Source: Lojkania enalia | Taxonomy: Eukaryota > Ascomycota > Dothideomycetes > Pleosporales | Assembly: GCA_010094045.1 (NCBI GenBank) | Contig: ML986582.1 | Location: 744,001-808,000 of the forward strand | Reading direction: 5' to 3' | Length of the DNA: 64,000 nucleotides | Part shown: piece by piece, positions 49,049 to 60,438 of the stretch | Layout of the letters: every line of letters starts with the position of its first letter | Numbering within the stretch: the first letter of the stretch is position 1 | Program-made: the position numbers and the translations under genes | Notes under the pieces: generated by a model | The model's input: the letters and a program-made list of their open reading frames with translations, nothing else | Database searches by the model: none | Told to the model about the DNA's origin: nothing

Positions 49049-50858
49049 TTACAGAGCGTCCGCAGTGCAGAGTCGCGATACTCCCTCCCCAGATCCAATG
49101 CCCAGACATTGCATCCCCTTCAGCTCGTCATTTACCCAAGATGCTAAACTGCCAGACACCTCTTCGAGAATCTGCATTTCTGCTTTCATATTGAGCATGA
49201 GCATTATTTGGAGTTCGCGCCTCCAGCTCGGTTCAACTCCGTCTTCCGCGCACACGTCCCACTCGAGCATTCGAGATGCTCTCTTCCGGTCTCGCGAAGT
49301 CAAACTCATAAAACCTTGCGCCTTAGAAATGACTGCGCCGTCCGTATCACACTCGGTAACCGGAATCCGGCTGATTTGGTGACTGTGAACACCAAGCCAA
49401 CGGAGTTTAGGCAAGCTTAGTGTGGGTGTATCCTGACCTGTAACGCTCTCATGAGCTAGTCGGCAAGAGCCGTGCTTGTACGTTGACATGATCGCGATGC
49501 CATCTGGATCAAAGTCCACGAGTATGAACATTGGAATATAAGGTGAATGACCAGCGAGAAGGCGGAGGAAGACGCGGGAGGCCAAGTCTGGGTAACCTTT
49601 TGCCTATAATCGTGTGAGCAAAAATCGACTGCAAATCAGCTAGGCCTACTGTAAGGATAACACAAGAAGCGCTCATCTTTGACCAATATTTCGAAGTGAT
49701 CACCGATTGAAACGCTGCCTGGTGATGTCTCAGTCCGCACTCGTATATCATACTAAAATGTCATACTTCTTTCTCGATCACAAGAATTGCCTGAATTGCT
49801 GAAAGATTCAGCCTATCACCTCCGAGCACTTTCGGGATGAGAATACCCTAAGTATTTTAAGTGGAACCCTTGAAGGCCCTGGAGAGATCTCACCTCGTTA
49901 TCACTTAGTCCATTGACTAGAGTGCCGTCCGATTTTTTGATGACGAAGTTGCCTGAAACAAGCCCTTTCGCAGCAGCGGTCTAGACTGTTAGTCATTATT
50001 TGACAACGGAGCTATTGACTATAGGCGTACCACATTCAGCAGCGGCCTCGAAACGCCGAATGTTAGCGCCAAGTCGTCCACATATTGATCCACAACAGAC
50101 TGCTTGACGAAGAGGTCAGGATGTCGATAGTATATATCACTAGGAAATTAGATCGCCGATTGTGACACATGGACAAATCAGCGTGCTCACCGTTTAGTGA
50201 TGACTGCATTGTCAACTAGCGTACCATGTATAATCTCGAGGATGCGTACGAGTACAGCTAAGAATGTCATTATTAGCGGGTGTGTGAATGAGGAAAGAGT
50301 CACTCAACTGAACTTCCAAGCCTCTTGTACAGAGTTCCCCGGAAAGCTGATTTTGTAGGTTTTTGGCGAATTGGCTGTATTGCTGGTCTGAGCAGACTTG
50401 ATGCTTCCACGATTATTGCAAAGTCTCCTTCTGAGAGTTATGGATAGCTGATCGCCTTCGTCGGCGGAGCCATGCAGTATCTTTTCTAAGATATGTTCAA
50501 TATGTGCTATGATCCAAGTTCTACTCACTGATTAGTTGATAGAATAGTTCAATAGAGAACCTAGACAATACCGGTCTCTGATAGAGCGCGATAGGTTGTC
50601 TGGTTGTTGAACGGGATGGCCGACTCCGGTCTTATTGTCAGGAGGTTCATCCAACCTTAATGAATCCGGATCCTCACGTCCCGAATTTGCTGATTGCAAT
50701 GGACTACTTCGTAGCGTCCACGGCGTTAATTCAACATCAAATGAATCATCAAGCAATTCCTCGTCCTCTGAGTCGCGGCCCCGCATATTGTCCAAGGCGT
50801 CCTGCGAGGGTGTGAGCTCGAAAAGCATCTCCTCGCGCGGGGGTTTCATTTCATTCAT
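49049..50858 (-). CDS. Meiotic recombination endonuclease Spo11 (topoisomerase VI A family)
   Basis: Makes the double-strand breaks that start meiotic recombination. Eight exons on the minus strand: 50858-50572, 50523-50309, 50257-50191, 50139-50031, 49980-49894, 49847-49767, 49718-49650 and 49603-49049; every junction keeps phase, giving about 489 residues. After an acidic N-terminus, the winged-helix part reads VLVRILEIIHGTLVDNAVIT then KRDIYYRHPDLFVKQ; the attacking Tyr is at 193/194. VDDLALTFGVSRPLLNV and TAAAKGLVSGNF follow. The Toprim domain has its Glu at E280 (VIEKEAAF) and the D-x-D at D335/D337 (ILVDFDPDGIAIMST), followed by LRWLGVHSHQI. All catalytic residues are present, so the gene looks functional, which implies a sexual cycle or a recent one. 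The first exon's boundary is set by the only phase-consistent acceptor (GTGAG). Confidence 0.9.
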
Positions 50859-51333
50859 CGTGGATTGTATCTAAAGCGACTTTCGCACGCAGACAAGCAG
50901 GTCAGAGGCCGATATTCTTAATATGAAGGGGACACCCTAAAATCAATCCGATGAGTACTGAAAAGGGTTAGCAGTTTGTTTATAGTGCAGTACCGCGAGC
51001 CTCAAGTAAGGGCTCTGCAAATCATTAGCTGCAAATCGCTAGCAGCAGGTTTACTGTTCTGAAGCGGGTACAGATTGCAGTACTGCGATGATAGAAATCT
51101 GCACGCAAGTGATACATTGTAGTAAGATCGCAAAGCATCGGGCAATAATATTGAAACAGACCCACTCACATTTGCCTAGCTACGCCACTTTTAGCACTAG
51201 CGCGCCGCCCCCCCACCCCCGACGCGTCGCGTGTCGCCCGCTCTTTCCACAACTTTACGAAATCAGCCAACATCGCAACTTCAACCTACAACTGCTGCTC
51301 CTCCTATAAACACAACTATCCAACCCCGAAGCA
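50859..51333. other. Shared promoter of spo11-like and CAF-1 genes
   Basis: A 475-base divergent region between the minus-strand Spo11 gene and the plus-strand CAF-1 gene. No coding sequence. The right part is C-rich with CGCG (about 51200-51235). Confidence 0.5.
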
Positions 51334-53323
51334 ATGGAGGACCCGCCGGTCATGACTCTTGTTGCGCCTCAAAAACGGCCCCACGAAGACGCCGTCGCTG
51401 TCCCGCTCTCTACGCCCACGAAACCTCCGGCTTCGGAACCGTCCACACCATTGACGGACCTATCGACCCTTCAAACTCCTCCCTCTCTCAAAAAAACCCT
51501 CTCTCAATCACTTGCTCCCGCTAGCAGCAATAATTCGGTTGCCGGCGATGCCCAAGCCCCGACACAAACGGTGACCGAATCTGCCTTTGGCCAACAGCCA
51601 GTCAAGCGGAGGAAGCTGACTGTGCAAGAAAAGGAGAATAAGCGTCTTGAGAAGGAGGCCAAAGAGAAGGCAAAAGCAGAACACAAGGCACAGAAGGAGG
51701 AAGAAAAGCGGCTGAAGGATGAGGAGAAGCGCAAGAAGAATGAGGAGCGCGAGGAGAAGAAGCGTGCTAAAGAGCTCGAACAGCAACAGAGGGAACAAGA
51801 GAAGCGGAAAAAAGAGGAAGCGAAACAGAAGAAGGATCGAGTACGTGCGTCGAATTGTTCTCTATCCCATGCTAACTAAAAACCAGAACCAAATGAGGCT
51901 TGGCGCCTTCTTCGGCAAGAAGTCCGGGGGAGAAACATCTGGCAATTCAACTATAGCCACCACCGATAATATCATACCTGAATCAATATCATCATCATCA
52001 CACGTTCCATTGCCAAATGTCAATCCAGGGCCTTCGTCTCCGCAGAAAGTCACCAGACAAACAGCCCAGAGCGATTATGAGCGCTTCTTCCTCCCCTTTC
52101 AACTGCCATCTCGCGCCACCCTTGCGCCGTACAATCGATTTGCAGAAGATCTTGCCGCAGTGGCTTCCGCGACCTCTCGGCTTGATCAACTCATTTCTGG
52201 CCAAGCGAGCAAAGGACCGATAGACCGAGATTCGTTAAAGGCTAGGTTCCCGGCGTCAAGACCTCGAGGCTTGGATACTCCTTCTATTGCAGAGATTGTA
52301 GGCCGACTCAATAGATCGTCTGGTAATCCAACCGATCTGACGGACGACAGGGGCGTGGACGCCCCGGATCCCCTAAACATACTCAAGGAGATTCCTATGA
52401 AATACCTACATTTTGGCGAGGATGTGCGCCCTCCATACTATGGTACATATACAAAGCCATACTCTATACATCAAGCGCTGAAGCTGTCTCGGTGTCCATT
52501 TTCACGTAACCTTGAAGAAGTCAATTATGACTACGATTCGGAGGCAGAATGGGAAGAGCCAGAAGAAGGCGAAGACCTCGATTCTGACGGCGAGGACGAT
52601 TTGGATGAAGATGCTGAAGATGATATGGAGGGCTTTCTGGATGATGAAGATGACCCACAAGTTAAACGACGCCTCATTAGCGGTGATCTTGAGCCAATTA
52701 GCACCGGCCTTTGCTGGGAAGATGCACGAGGAGTTTCTCGTCTGAATGATGGTTCGGAAGCAATATCCACTGAATTCGGAGAATTCAAGATGGGGTTTCT
52801 GCTAGGTGAGGATCCTTTTATATCATCAGTTCTTTTCTGATGAAGATTAGAAACACAAACGCATTCGATTGATCCTTTCTCAACCACTTACTGGGCACCT
52901 GAACCCATTCCGGTAACCGCGCCTACAGCTTCAACTAGGGAAACTGCAATTAATAGGCTAATGAACCCACCCCGTCTCCCACTCACCCAAAGACCTATCA
53001 ACGGCATGTTAAATGCCCCCACCTCGTCTGAAAAGGCGTATGCTGCGGCAACATCCAAAGCTGCAAAATCACTCAAGCGACAGATTCCCGAGGATCAATT
53101 GCCTGCATTCAAAGCTGCAGTTGAAGGTAGCGACATGACAAAGATTGCCTTGATCGAATCCCTGAAGAAGCAGTATGTCTGCTTTTCAGTGTTTTACGTA
53201 TACAATAGGCTAATTTGAGATAGATTTCCTAAGCTGCCGAAGGATGCCATCGGCAATACTCTGAGCACTGTGGCTACCCGTGTCGGTGCAAAGGAGGCCG
53301 ATAAACGCTGGGTGCTACTCTAA
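51334..53323 (+). CDS. CAF-1 large subunit (Cac1/Rlf2/CHAF1A family)
   Basis: Histone H3-H4 chaperone deposited behind the replication fork through PCNA. Exons 51334-51840, 51887-52805, 52851-53172 and 53224-53323 join in phase, giving about 615 residues. A Pro/Ser-rich start is followed by the long K/E/R helix (QEKENKRLEKEAKEKAKAEH) and a PCNA-binding-like QMRLGAFF at the start of exon 2. The acidic, histone-binding part has KYLHFGEDVRPPYYGTYTK and NYDYDSEAEWEEPEEGED, both diagnostic of Cac1. The C-terminal winged-helix region (LPAFKAAVEGSDMTKIALIE, FPKLPKDAIGNTLSTVATRV) ends KRWVLL. The gene stops 29 bases before an assembly gap and less than 400 bases before a mutated transposon island, but is itself intact. 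Confidence 0.92.
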
Positions 53324-53352
53324 TCTTCTTATGTGTGGGCAACACAATTACA

Positions 53353-53368
53353 NNNNNNNNNNNNNNNN
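53353..53368. other. Assembly gap (16 N)
   Basis: Sixteen N in the sequence, at the border between the CAF-1 gene and repeat DNA. The real length is unknown. Confidence 0.99.
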
Positions 53369-53435
53369 GTCTTACAAAGGCTCTGCCTAAGCAGAAGCAC
53401 CTTACCTTTTTAAAGCAGCTCGGTCTCATAGAGGT

Positions 53436-53576
53436 ACCTAGACCAGTTGACTAGAAGGCAGCTTTGCTATTCACTGCAGCTGGGGGGGTGTGTTACGGCT
53501 ATACAAAGGCACCTAGACCAGTTGACTAGAAGGCAGCTTTGCTATTCACTGCAGCTGGGGGGGTGTGTTACGGCTA
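53436..53576 (+). repeat. Tandem direct repeat, two 66-base copies
   Basis: Copy 1 is 53436-53501 and copy 2 is 53511-53576; the offset is 75 bases and the copies appear identical (both contain a run of seven G then TGTGTTACGGCTA). Unlike the DNA to the right it is not AT-rich. It could be the edge of a long terminal repeat, since TGTTACGG is a common LTR start in fungal gypsy elements. Confidence 0.8.
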
Positions 53577-54569
53577 AGCTATTCACAGTTAGCCCCTTGG
53601 CAGGTCCAGGGATATATATGTAGCATGTCTCGCATTTCTAGTCAATAGACGCAGTTTTTCCAATCCTCATCAGAGCCAGCCAGCTCTGACAATATTAAAT
53701 AGTTACGTTATTTTCAACTCTAGCTAGATATAGATAAGAATCGGATTATATAGCCTTTTAAGTATCCTACTATTTATAATCCTTTACCTCCTCTTCTTAT
53801 ATAATTAACTTAGCTAGTATATAATAAGAAGGTAGAGCTAGATATCTAGTAATATAACGTTCTATAGGAAAAGGACTAGTATTAGTAGTTCTATAGTTTA
53901 ACTATCTATTATATTAAGAATCTACTAAAACTACTAAAACTATATTAATCTTTTATAGTCTATAATCTAAATAAGCTTAGAGCTCTTATATATCTATATA
54001 TAATAAAGTCTAAATCTAATCTAAAGAAAATTTGTTCTTCTATTATTACTCTTATCTTAGCTAATACTTTCTACTTTAATATAAAGAGGAAAGAAAATAA
54101 TTTTTTCTCTATATCTCTATACGAAATTAAGCGGCTAATTAAAGATAAGTAAGCCTTAGAGCTGGAAGATAAGGCTGAAAATAAAGTACTAGTAAATCTC
54201 TAATTACTATCTAAATACTATAGATATTAGAATATATTTAATAAAACTATAGCTTATTAATTACTAGAATACTACTCTTATAATTATAAGATTATTCTTA
54301 TAAAACCTCTCTCTAATAATTACAATCTATTATATAAGTAGAATATTAAGAAGCTAGAAGTAATTAAAAAGTATATTATAGATAATCTACGGTATAGGTA
54401 TATTAAGTAGAGTTAGAGCCCTTTTATATCTCTAATCTTTTATATCTATAAATCTAATAGTAACCTATATATCTATATAGATTATTATAAACTTAATATT
54501 CTTACCTATAAAAATATATATCTAATACTATATATAGATAAACTCCTATCTAGGCCTACTAAAGTAGTA

Positions 54570-57230
54570 ATTTTTACTAAGTTTAATATTCACGCAGCCT
54601 TTAATAAGATTAAAATAGATTCTAGTTCTAAAGAATATACTACTTTTTAGACTTAATATAGAACCTATAAGTATAAAGTTCTACCTTTTAGATTATATAA
54701 TAGTCTAGTAACTTACTAGTACTATATAAATAATATACTAATTAACTATCTAAATAACTTCTATATTATTTATCTAGATAATATCTTTATCTACTTTAAA
54801 GATAAGATAATATATACTATCTATATTAAGAAAGTTCTTAAAAGATTATATTAAGTAGGGTTATAAGTTAATATTAAGAAGAGCGAATTTTATATTATCT
54901 AAACTAAATACTTCAGCTATATTCTATTAAATAAAGGCCTTAAGGTTAATCTAAAGAAGGTAGAAGTACTATATAACTAGTAGCTATCTACTACTATAAT
55001 AGATGTGAAATTTTTCTTAGGTTTTACTAGATTCTATTAATAGTTTATACTAGAATTCTCGCGTGTTATAAAGCTAATTATTATACTATAGAATCTTATA
55101 ACCCCTTTTATATAGATTTTAGAATGTGATATTACCTTTAAAAAATTAAAGTTAGCCTTATTAAGTATACCTATACTCTACTACTTTAACCCTATATTAG
55201 AAATAAAAATGGAAACTAATACCTTTAATAGAATAATTGTAGAAGTACTATTATAGAAATATTCTAACAGAAAATAGTACTCTATAGTATTTTATAGTAA
55301 AGTTCTATTCGGTTTAGAACTAAACTAGAAGATCTATAATAAGAAACTATTTACAATTATTACTACGTTTAAGTAATAGAGGGTAGAACTTACTTCTATA
55401 GCTACTAGAATTCTAGTATATACTAATTATCGCTTACTTAAATAATTTATAACTATAAAAGTACTTAATACTTATTAAGTTTATTAGACTAAGGAATTAG
55501 TTTAGTATTAGTTCTAAATTAAGTACACCCTAAATAAGAATAATACTAGAATAGATATTTTTAACTATTATAAATAAGATATAAAAAACTTAAAAGTAGT
55601 TTAAACTAATAATTAGTTAAGAGTTCTACTTAAACCGTATTAACTTCACCCCTAAATTAATACTAAATTAGCTTAGTTCTATATTATCTAAATAATAATT
55701 TAAGCGGCTATATTAAATATTATTAAAGGTTAGAAGTAGATTATATTACTAGACTCTCTAGAGTTGATTAATATATTACTATAGAAAAACTGAACCTTCT
55801 TTATATAAGAACGTACCCTTTTACCTTATAAGTATTAGATAGAGAATAGACTACTTCTCTATAATAATTACTTATATATTCTATTAGATTTAGGCCTTTA
55901 TATATAACTTATATAAGAGACTTATAACTAAGTATACTCCGTATACCTAAGCGCTACTAAAACCTATTAGTTACTATCTTAGAAGTACTATTAGAAGGGT
56001 ATAAAGGCTACTTATAAACGATATATACGGAATTATATTCTATACTATAAAGCTTATCTAATATAAACTTAAACCCTAGGTTTTATCTACCTACTTCCTA
56101 TACTAAATCGACTAATATAGTACCTATATATTAACTTTAAGGATTTTTCTATAGATAAGTCTAGATATAAATAGATTATAGTAGTAATTAATCGCCTATC
56201 TAAATAAGTAGTATCTATTCCCTACTATCGTATAATTAATATACGGGGAATAGCCGAAATATTTATTTAATAGATATACTACTTTAGCTATACGCTTGAA
56301 ACTATTATTTTAGATTAAAGACCTTAGTTTATATCTAGTTTCTAGTCCGAATTCTACTGTATTTTAGGCGTAAAGATTAAACTATCTACTATTTATTATA
56401 AAGAGATTAATAGATAGATAGAGATTATAAATAAATATATTAATTAGAAACTGCACTCTTTTATATCCTTCTACTAGAATAACTAGAGTTCTCTATTATC
56501 TATAATCGACCGAATATAAGTAATTCTACTCTATATAACTATTAGAATATCTCTATATTAGATTCTATACGGATTTAAGCTCTATTAGAATTAAGATTAG
56601 AAATATTCTATTAATCCTATTACTATAATAGATAAATTAAATTGTAAGAATACTTTAGCTCTAGTAACTTATATATATATAGCCTGGGAAACTGTAAAAG
56701 CTAATATTAAAAAAGCTTAGAATCGTATATAATCTATTATTAACTATTACTAGTAACTAATTAATTAGTAGATTAGTAATATAATCTACCTAAATACTAA
56801 AAACCTTACAGTCTAAAGACCAAGCCAAAAGCTATCCGATTAATAGAAGAGCCCTTTTAAAGTACTAGAATAGGTTAGAAACTTATACTATTTATAGTTA
56901 CCTTTAGAATTAAGAATATATAATATCTTTATACTAAACCTACTATATAAAAACTCTTAGAACCTTCTACTAAAGTAAGAAATTTTAAAACCATCCGCTA
57001 TTACTATTAAGAGGGTAGAAGAGTAGGAGGTTAAGAAAATACTAGCTAGTAAACTATATTATAAGACCCTTAAATACTGTATAAAATAGATAGGATATAA
57101 TTCTAATCTAGTCTAGTATAAAGTTTTAAATTTTATAGGTTTACCTTATAAGCTAAAAGCTTTTTATAATAAGTATCTAAATTAGCTAAAACTCCTAAAA
57201 GCTCTAACTAAATAGATTAAGGTATATAGA
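54570..57230 (+). mobile_element. Ty3/gypsy retrotransposon pol remnant (RT, RNase H, integrase, chromodomain)
   Basis: Read through stops on the plus strand, domain signatures appear in gypsy order. Reverse transcriptase: FTKFNIHAAFNKIKIDSSSK, YRTYKYKVLPF, and IYLDNIFIYF for the YLDD active site (about 54765-54795, second Asp now Asn), then KKSEFYI. RNase H: METNTFNR and FYSKVLFGLELN (about 55210-55330). Integrase: IIVVINRLSK (about 56170-56200) and the following DDE region with LGVKIKLSTIYYKEINR (about 56365-56415). Chromodomain: KKILASKLYYKTLKYCIK then IGYNS (about 57030-57110). Substitutions are of the kind expected from C-to-T/G-to-A change (Asp to Asn, Gln to stop). The element is dead. 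Confidence 0.8.
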
Positions 57231-58372
57231 AATAGTATAGAAAATATAGATTATCTAGTAAACGATAATATATAAAAGTTAAGTAGTAGATTAGAAAACT
57301 AAATTATAGGCCCGAAATTACTCCTCTATAGAATCTGGAGGGTCTAATAGTAGGCTATTAGATACCTCTCTAATCCTCTTCTCTTCTACTCTTCTTTCTT
57401 TTTCTTCCCTTTAGACTCCCCTTAAACTTTCTCTATCTTATTTTTAGCCGCCTAAAAGCGCTGTAATAGTAGCTTAAAAGCTAGATATTAGAGCTTCTAA
57501 AGCTAAAACCTAATAGAATAACTTAGTATCCTAGTAGAATAAAACTACCTAAATACTAGTCTTAAAAAGGCTAGCTTTCTAACTTTTTACAATCTAGGCT
57601 ATAAACGCTAGACTATAAGTAGATTCTAAAATAGCCTTAAAGGCTACTTTTTTATCCTCTTTATCTTCTATATATTAGACTACTACTTATAGTTTAAGAT
57701 AGCCCTAGAAAACTAGAAACTTCTCCTTATAGTAGGAGGAGATCTATAAGTATATTAGTAGTAAATATTTTACTAGTATTAAATACGATTTATATAGAGT
57801 TATACTTTTTATTTTATAAGATATAATACTTATATTTTTTTAATCTTAGAGACTAAAAGGTAAATATTATATACTATCTACAGGCGAGTATATATATAGC
57901 CTAAAAGTAGATAATTTAGAAGGTTTCTAAAAAAGCTTTAGAAGGTAGGTAGAGTAGTATATTAATTAATTTTTTTCTATAAAGTATTAGTAATACTTTA
58001 ATAATTAATAGTTCTAGAGACGTATAATAATATATATAGAGTAGAAGTTGTTATTTAGTTAAGAAAGCTTAGTTAATAGTAATCTAGTAATATATTAAGG
58101 CTAGTAAACGCTTATTACTATACGCGACGAAATTGCAATATTAATAAACCGTTATAATAGTAGTTACTAGCTAATATATAGGTTAATTATATTTACCGTA
58201 AAAAAAACCTTACTTAATATTACGTTAATATATAAACGTATTTCTATAGGTAACCGTATATATTAGCTCTTACTAATAAATACCTTTTTAAAGAAATTTC
58301 TTTATACTAGAACCTATCTATAATAGCTCCAATTCCCTCCCGAACCAGCGTAGATAGGGACTATCAGCCTAT

Positions 58373-58384
58373 AAGAAGGGGGGT
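58373..58384 (+). other. Candidate polypurine tract and LTR start
   Basis: AAGAAGGGGGG precedes TAGTATAATAATGCG; this arrangement (purine tract then an LTR start) is typical of the 3' end of a gypsy element. No matching 5' LTR was found, so the assignment is weak. Confidence 0.3.
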
Positions 58385-58699
58385 AGTATAATAATGCGAA
58401 GAAATCGTTCTATAAAAAGCTTTATATATAATCTTATCTTAAAGCTTTTTACTTATCTTATTCTACCCCTAGCTCCGCCTCTTTTCCCATCCGTATATAG
58501 TTGTATACTCCCTTATAAATAGCTTAGTAGTTCTTCTATATCCTTTTATATAAGGCCTATAGGTGTTAATAGAATTCTTAGGTCTCTAAACCCCTATATA
58601 CTCTTATATACTTCTAAGTAGATTCGTGCTGTATTTAGATCTATTATTTTACCTATACTATTATAATATAGATAAGAAGGGCTTCTTTATTAGTATACT

Positions 58700-59990
58700 A
58701 TTAAAGATAAAAAGAATATTCTCTAAGCGGCGCTATAGGGAAGGTAGTATAAAATAATCTCTTTAGAATAGTAACCGTAAGTAGATTATAATAATAGCCT
58801 ATATATACGCAAACGATAGTTCTTTTATATCTACTTTAATCTATTAAGTAATATCTAGTAACCTCTAGAATATCTAGCTATAGAACTTTGATTCTACCTA
58901 GTATAGAGCTTTCTTTACCTTATTACCTATAGAATAGATAAATAAGAATATTAGGCTTATATAGTTTAAGTAGGTATTTAATTATAAAACTAAGGTAAAG
59001 GCTAGATATATATACCGTCTACTTATCTTAGATAGCTATAACTCGTATATCTCTATAGATTTTATTAACTACTATAATAAGAATAAGATTCTACTTACTA
59101 TCTATACTCCTTACTTAACTTATATACTATAACTATTAGACGTCTACCTATTTAAGCTACTCTTATCTACCTATTTAATAAAGCTCGTAAACTTTATAGA
59201 TAGGTACTAGAGCCTTTTATCTATCTCTAAGAGAGACTTCTATTAGCTATTTAATACTGCCTAGTAGAAATCCTTTAAATAAGATACTATTATTAAAGTC
59301 TTTAAAACTACTAGAATATTACTTTTTAACCTCTAGACTATCCTAAAAAGATTCTCTAAATAGGATAAAGAGCAACTATTATTATTAGAAAGTAGTACCT
59401 TAGTACTTAGTATATCGGATTAGCGTAAGACTAAAAGGCTATTATACTAGGTAGTTATTAATATCTATAATTAGAGGTCGCGGTAGCTATTTTAAATAAT
59501 CTATTCTATTTTAGTACGTAATACCTTTCTCCGGTATAAGAACAATTGTCTACGAGAGGTACTTAGTAACGAGAAGCGCCGCCGCCAGTGAGGTAAACTA
59601 CTACTACTACCAGCACCTTAGCAGTATAATAGAGGAGCGATATTCTAGTTACTAAGCGAGGTTTAAGTAGTACATAATAACTAAGCTCAGAAAGAGGCTA
59701 ATAAAGAGGAATTACAGCATTAAAAAGATAAGGATATTAAGTATAAGAAAGCCCTTAAAGCCTAGAAGCGCGCTATATTAGATAAGAGAAAGCGTATAAG
59801 GGTAGTTACTAGAGAAGCCCGGCTATAAGAGCAGCGCCTTAAGGCTACTAAACGAGAGGAGGTAAAAATCACTCGCCAGGCGGCTAACCAACTTAAAGGT
59901 AATATACAGTAGGCTACGCGAGGTAGGAGAAAGGTATTAAAGCCTCAGGTAGGGGATATAGTAGATATTAAGATAAATATCGTATTAAAA
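58700..59990 (+). mobile_element. Pogo/Fot1-type DNA transposase remnant
   Basis: Read through stops on the plus strand, the second half of a DDE transposase of the Tc1/mariner-Pogo type is visible: LLILDSYNSYIS (about 59020-59055, the G/D-H-x-S-H block with the second catalytic Asp), then TPYLTYILQLLDVYLFKLL (about 59105-59165, originally SHLLQPLDV), INYYNKNKILL before it, and the C-terminal tail with YNRGAIF and a long K/R/A/E-rich helix (KKALKA, KREEVKITRQAANQLKGN, about 59740-59910). The tail is less mutated than the core. No terminal inverted repeats were located. Confidence 0.65.
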
Positions 59991-60020
59991 GTTGATGACG
60001 CGGTTGCGCCTATACGCAGC

Positions 60021-60438
60021 ATAAGCGGCCGAAATATTAACCTTCCAGAGCGCTACCGTACCTAATACGGCATAGCGTGATTCTACAGGTTTCAAGAATC
60101 AAAACTCCAAAAATTTGGGCCTGGATACCTAATATAATCGTCTCTGTAGCCTCAAACGTCTTTGTGCTGGCATCGGAAAATCGTGCGCACGGTGGTGGAA
60201 CACGGTAAGCCCCCGCCACTACTGGCCGCCTAGCCAATCCAACATACAAACCATACTCATACTTCACATTACCACCCACTCACCAACATTCCACCGTATA
60301 TCGTGTAATTTGTATTTTTCACTCCTTTTACTGACCTAATTCACGATCGCGGAACTCTATTCGTCACACTTTCCGGCTCAACATTCTTTTCTGTTTGCAT
60401 CAAATCCCTGCATCTCGCTTTCCTGCGTCCTTCTCACG
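60021..60438. other. Intergenic region
   Basis: Normal base composition resumes. Promoter and leader of the Wss1-type gene; C/T-rich from about 60330. No supported gene. Confidence 0.5.

Larger units (their letters stand above)
53700..60020. mobile_element. RIP-degraded transposon island
   Basis: About 6.3 kb in which A+T dominate and TpA is everywhere, while CpA and CpG are scarce; the border near 53700 is sharp. Plus-strand frames are full of TAA/TAG that fall where Gln or Trp would be. This is what repeat-induced point mutation leaves. Inside are a Ty3/gypsy pol and a Pogo-type transposase (listed separately). The last 450 bases (59560-60020) are less AT-rich. I did not find intact genes. 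Confidence 0.85.

Noticed and set aside
57300..58370. Possible third gene within the AT-rich island
   Set aside because: Only TpA-saturated sequence; no domain could be read in any frame.
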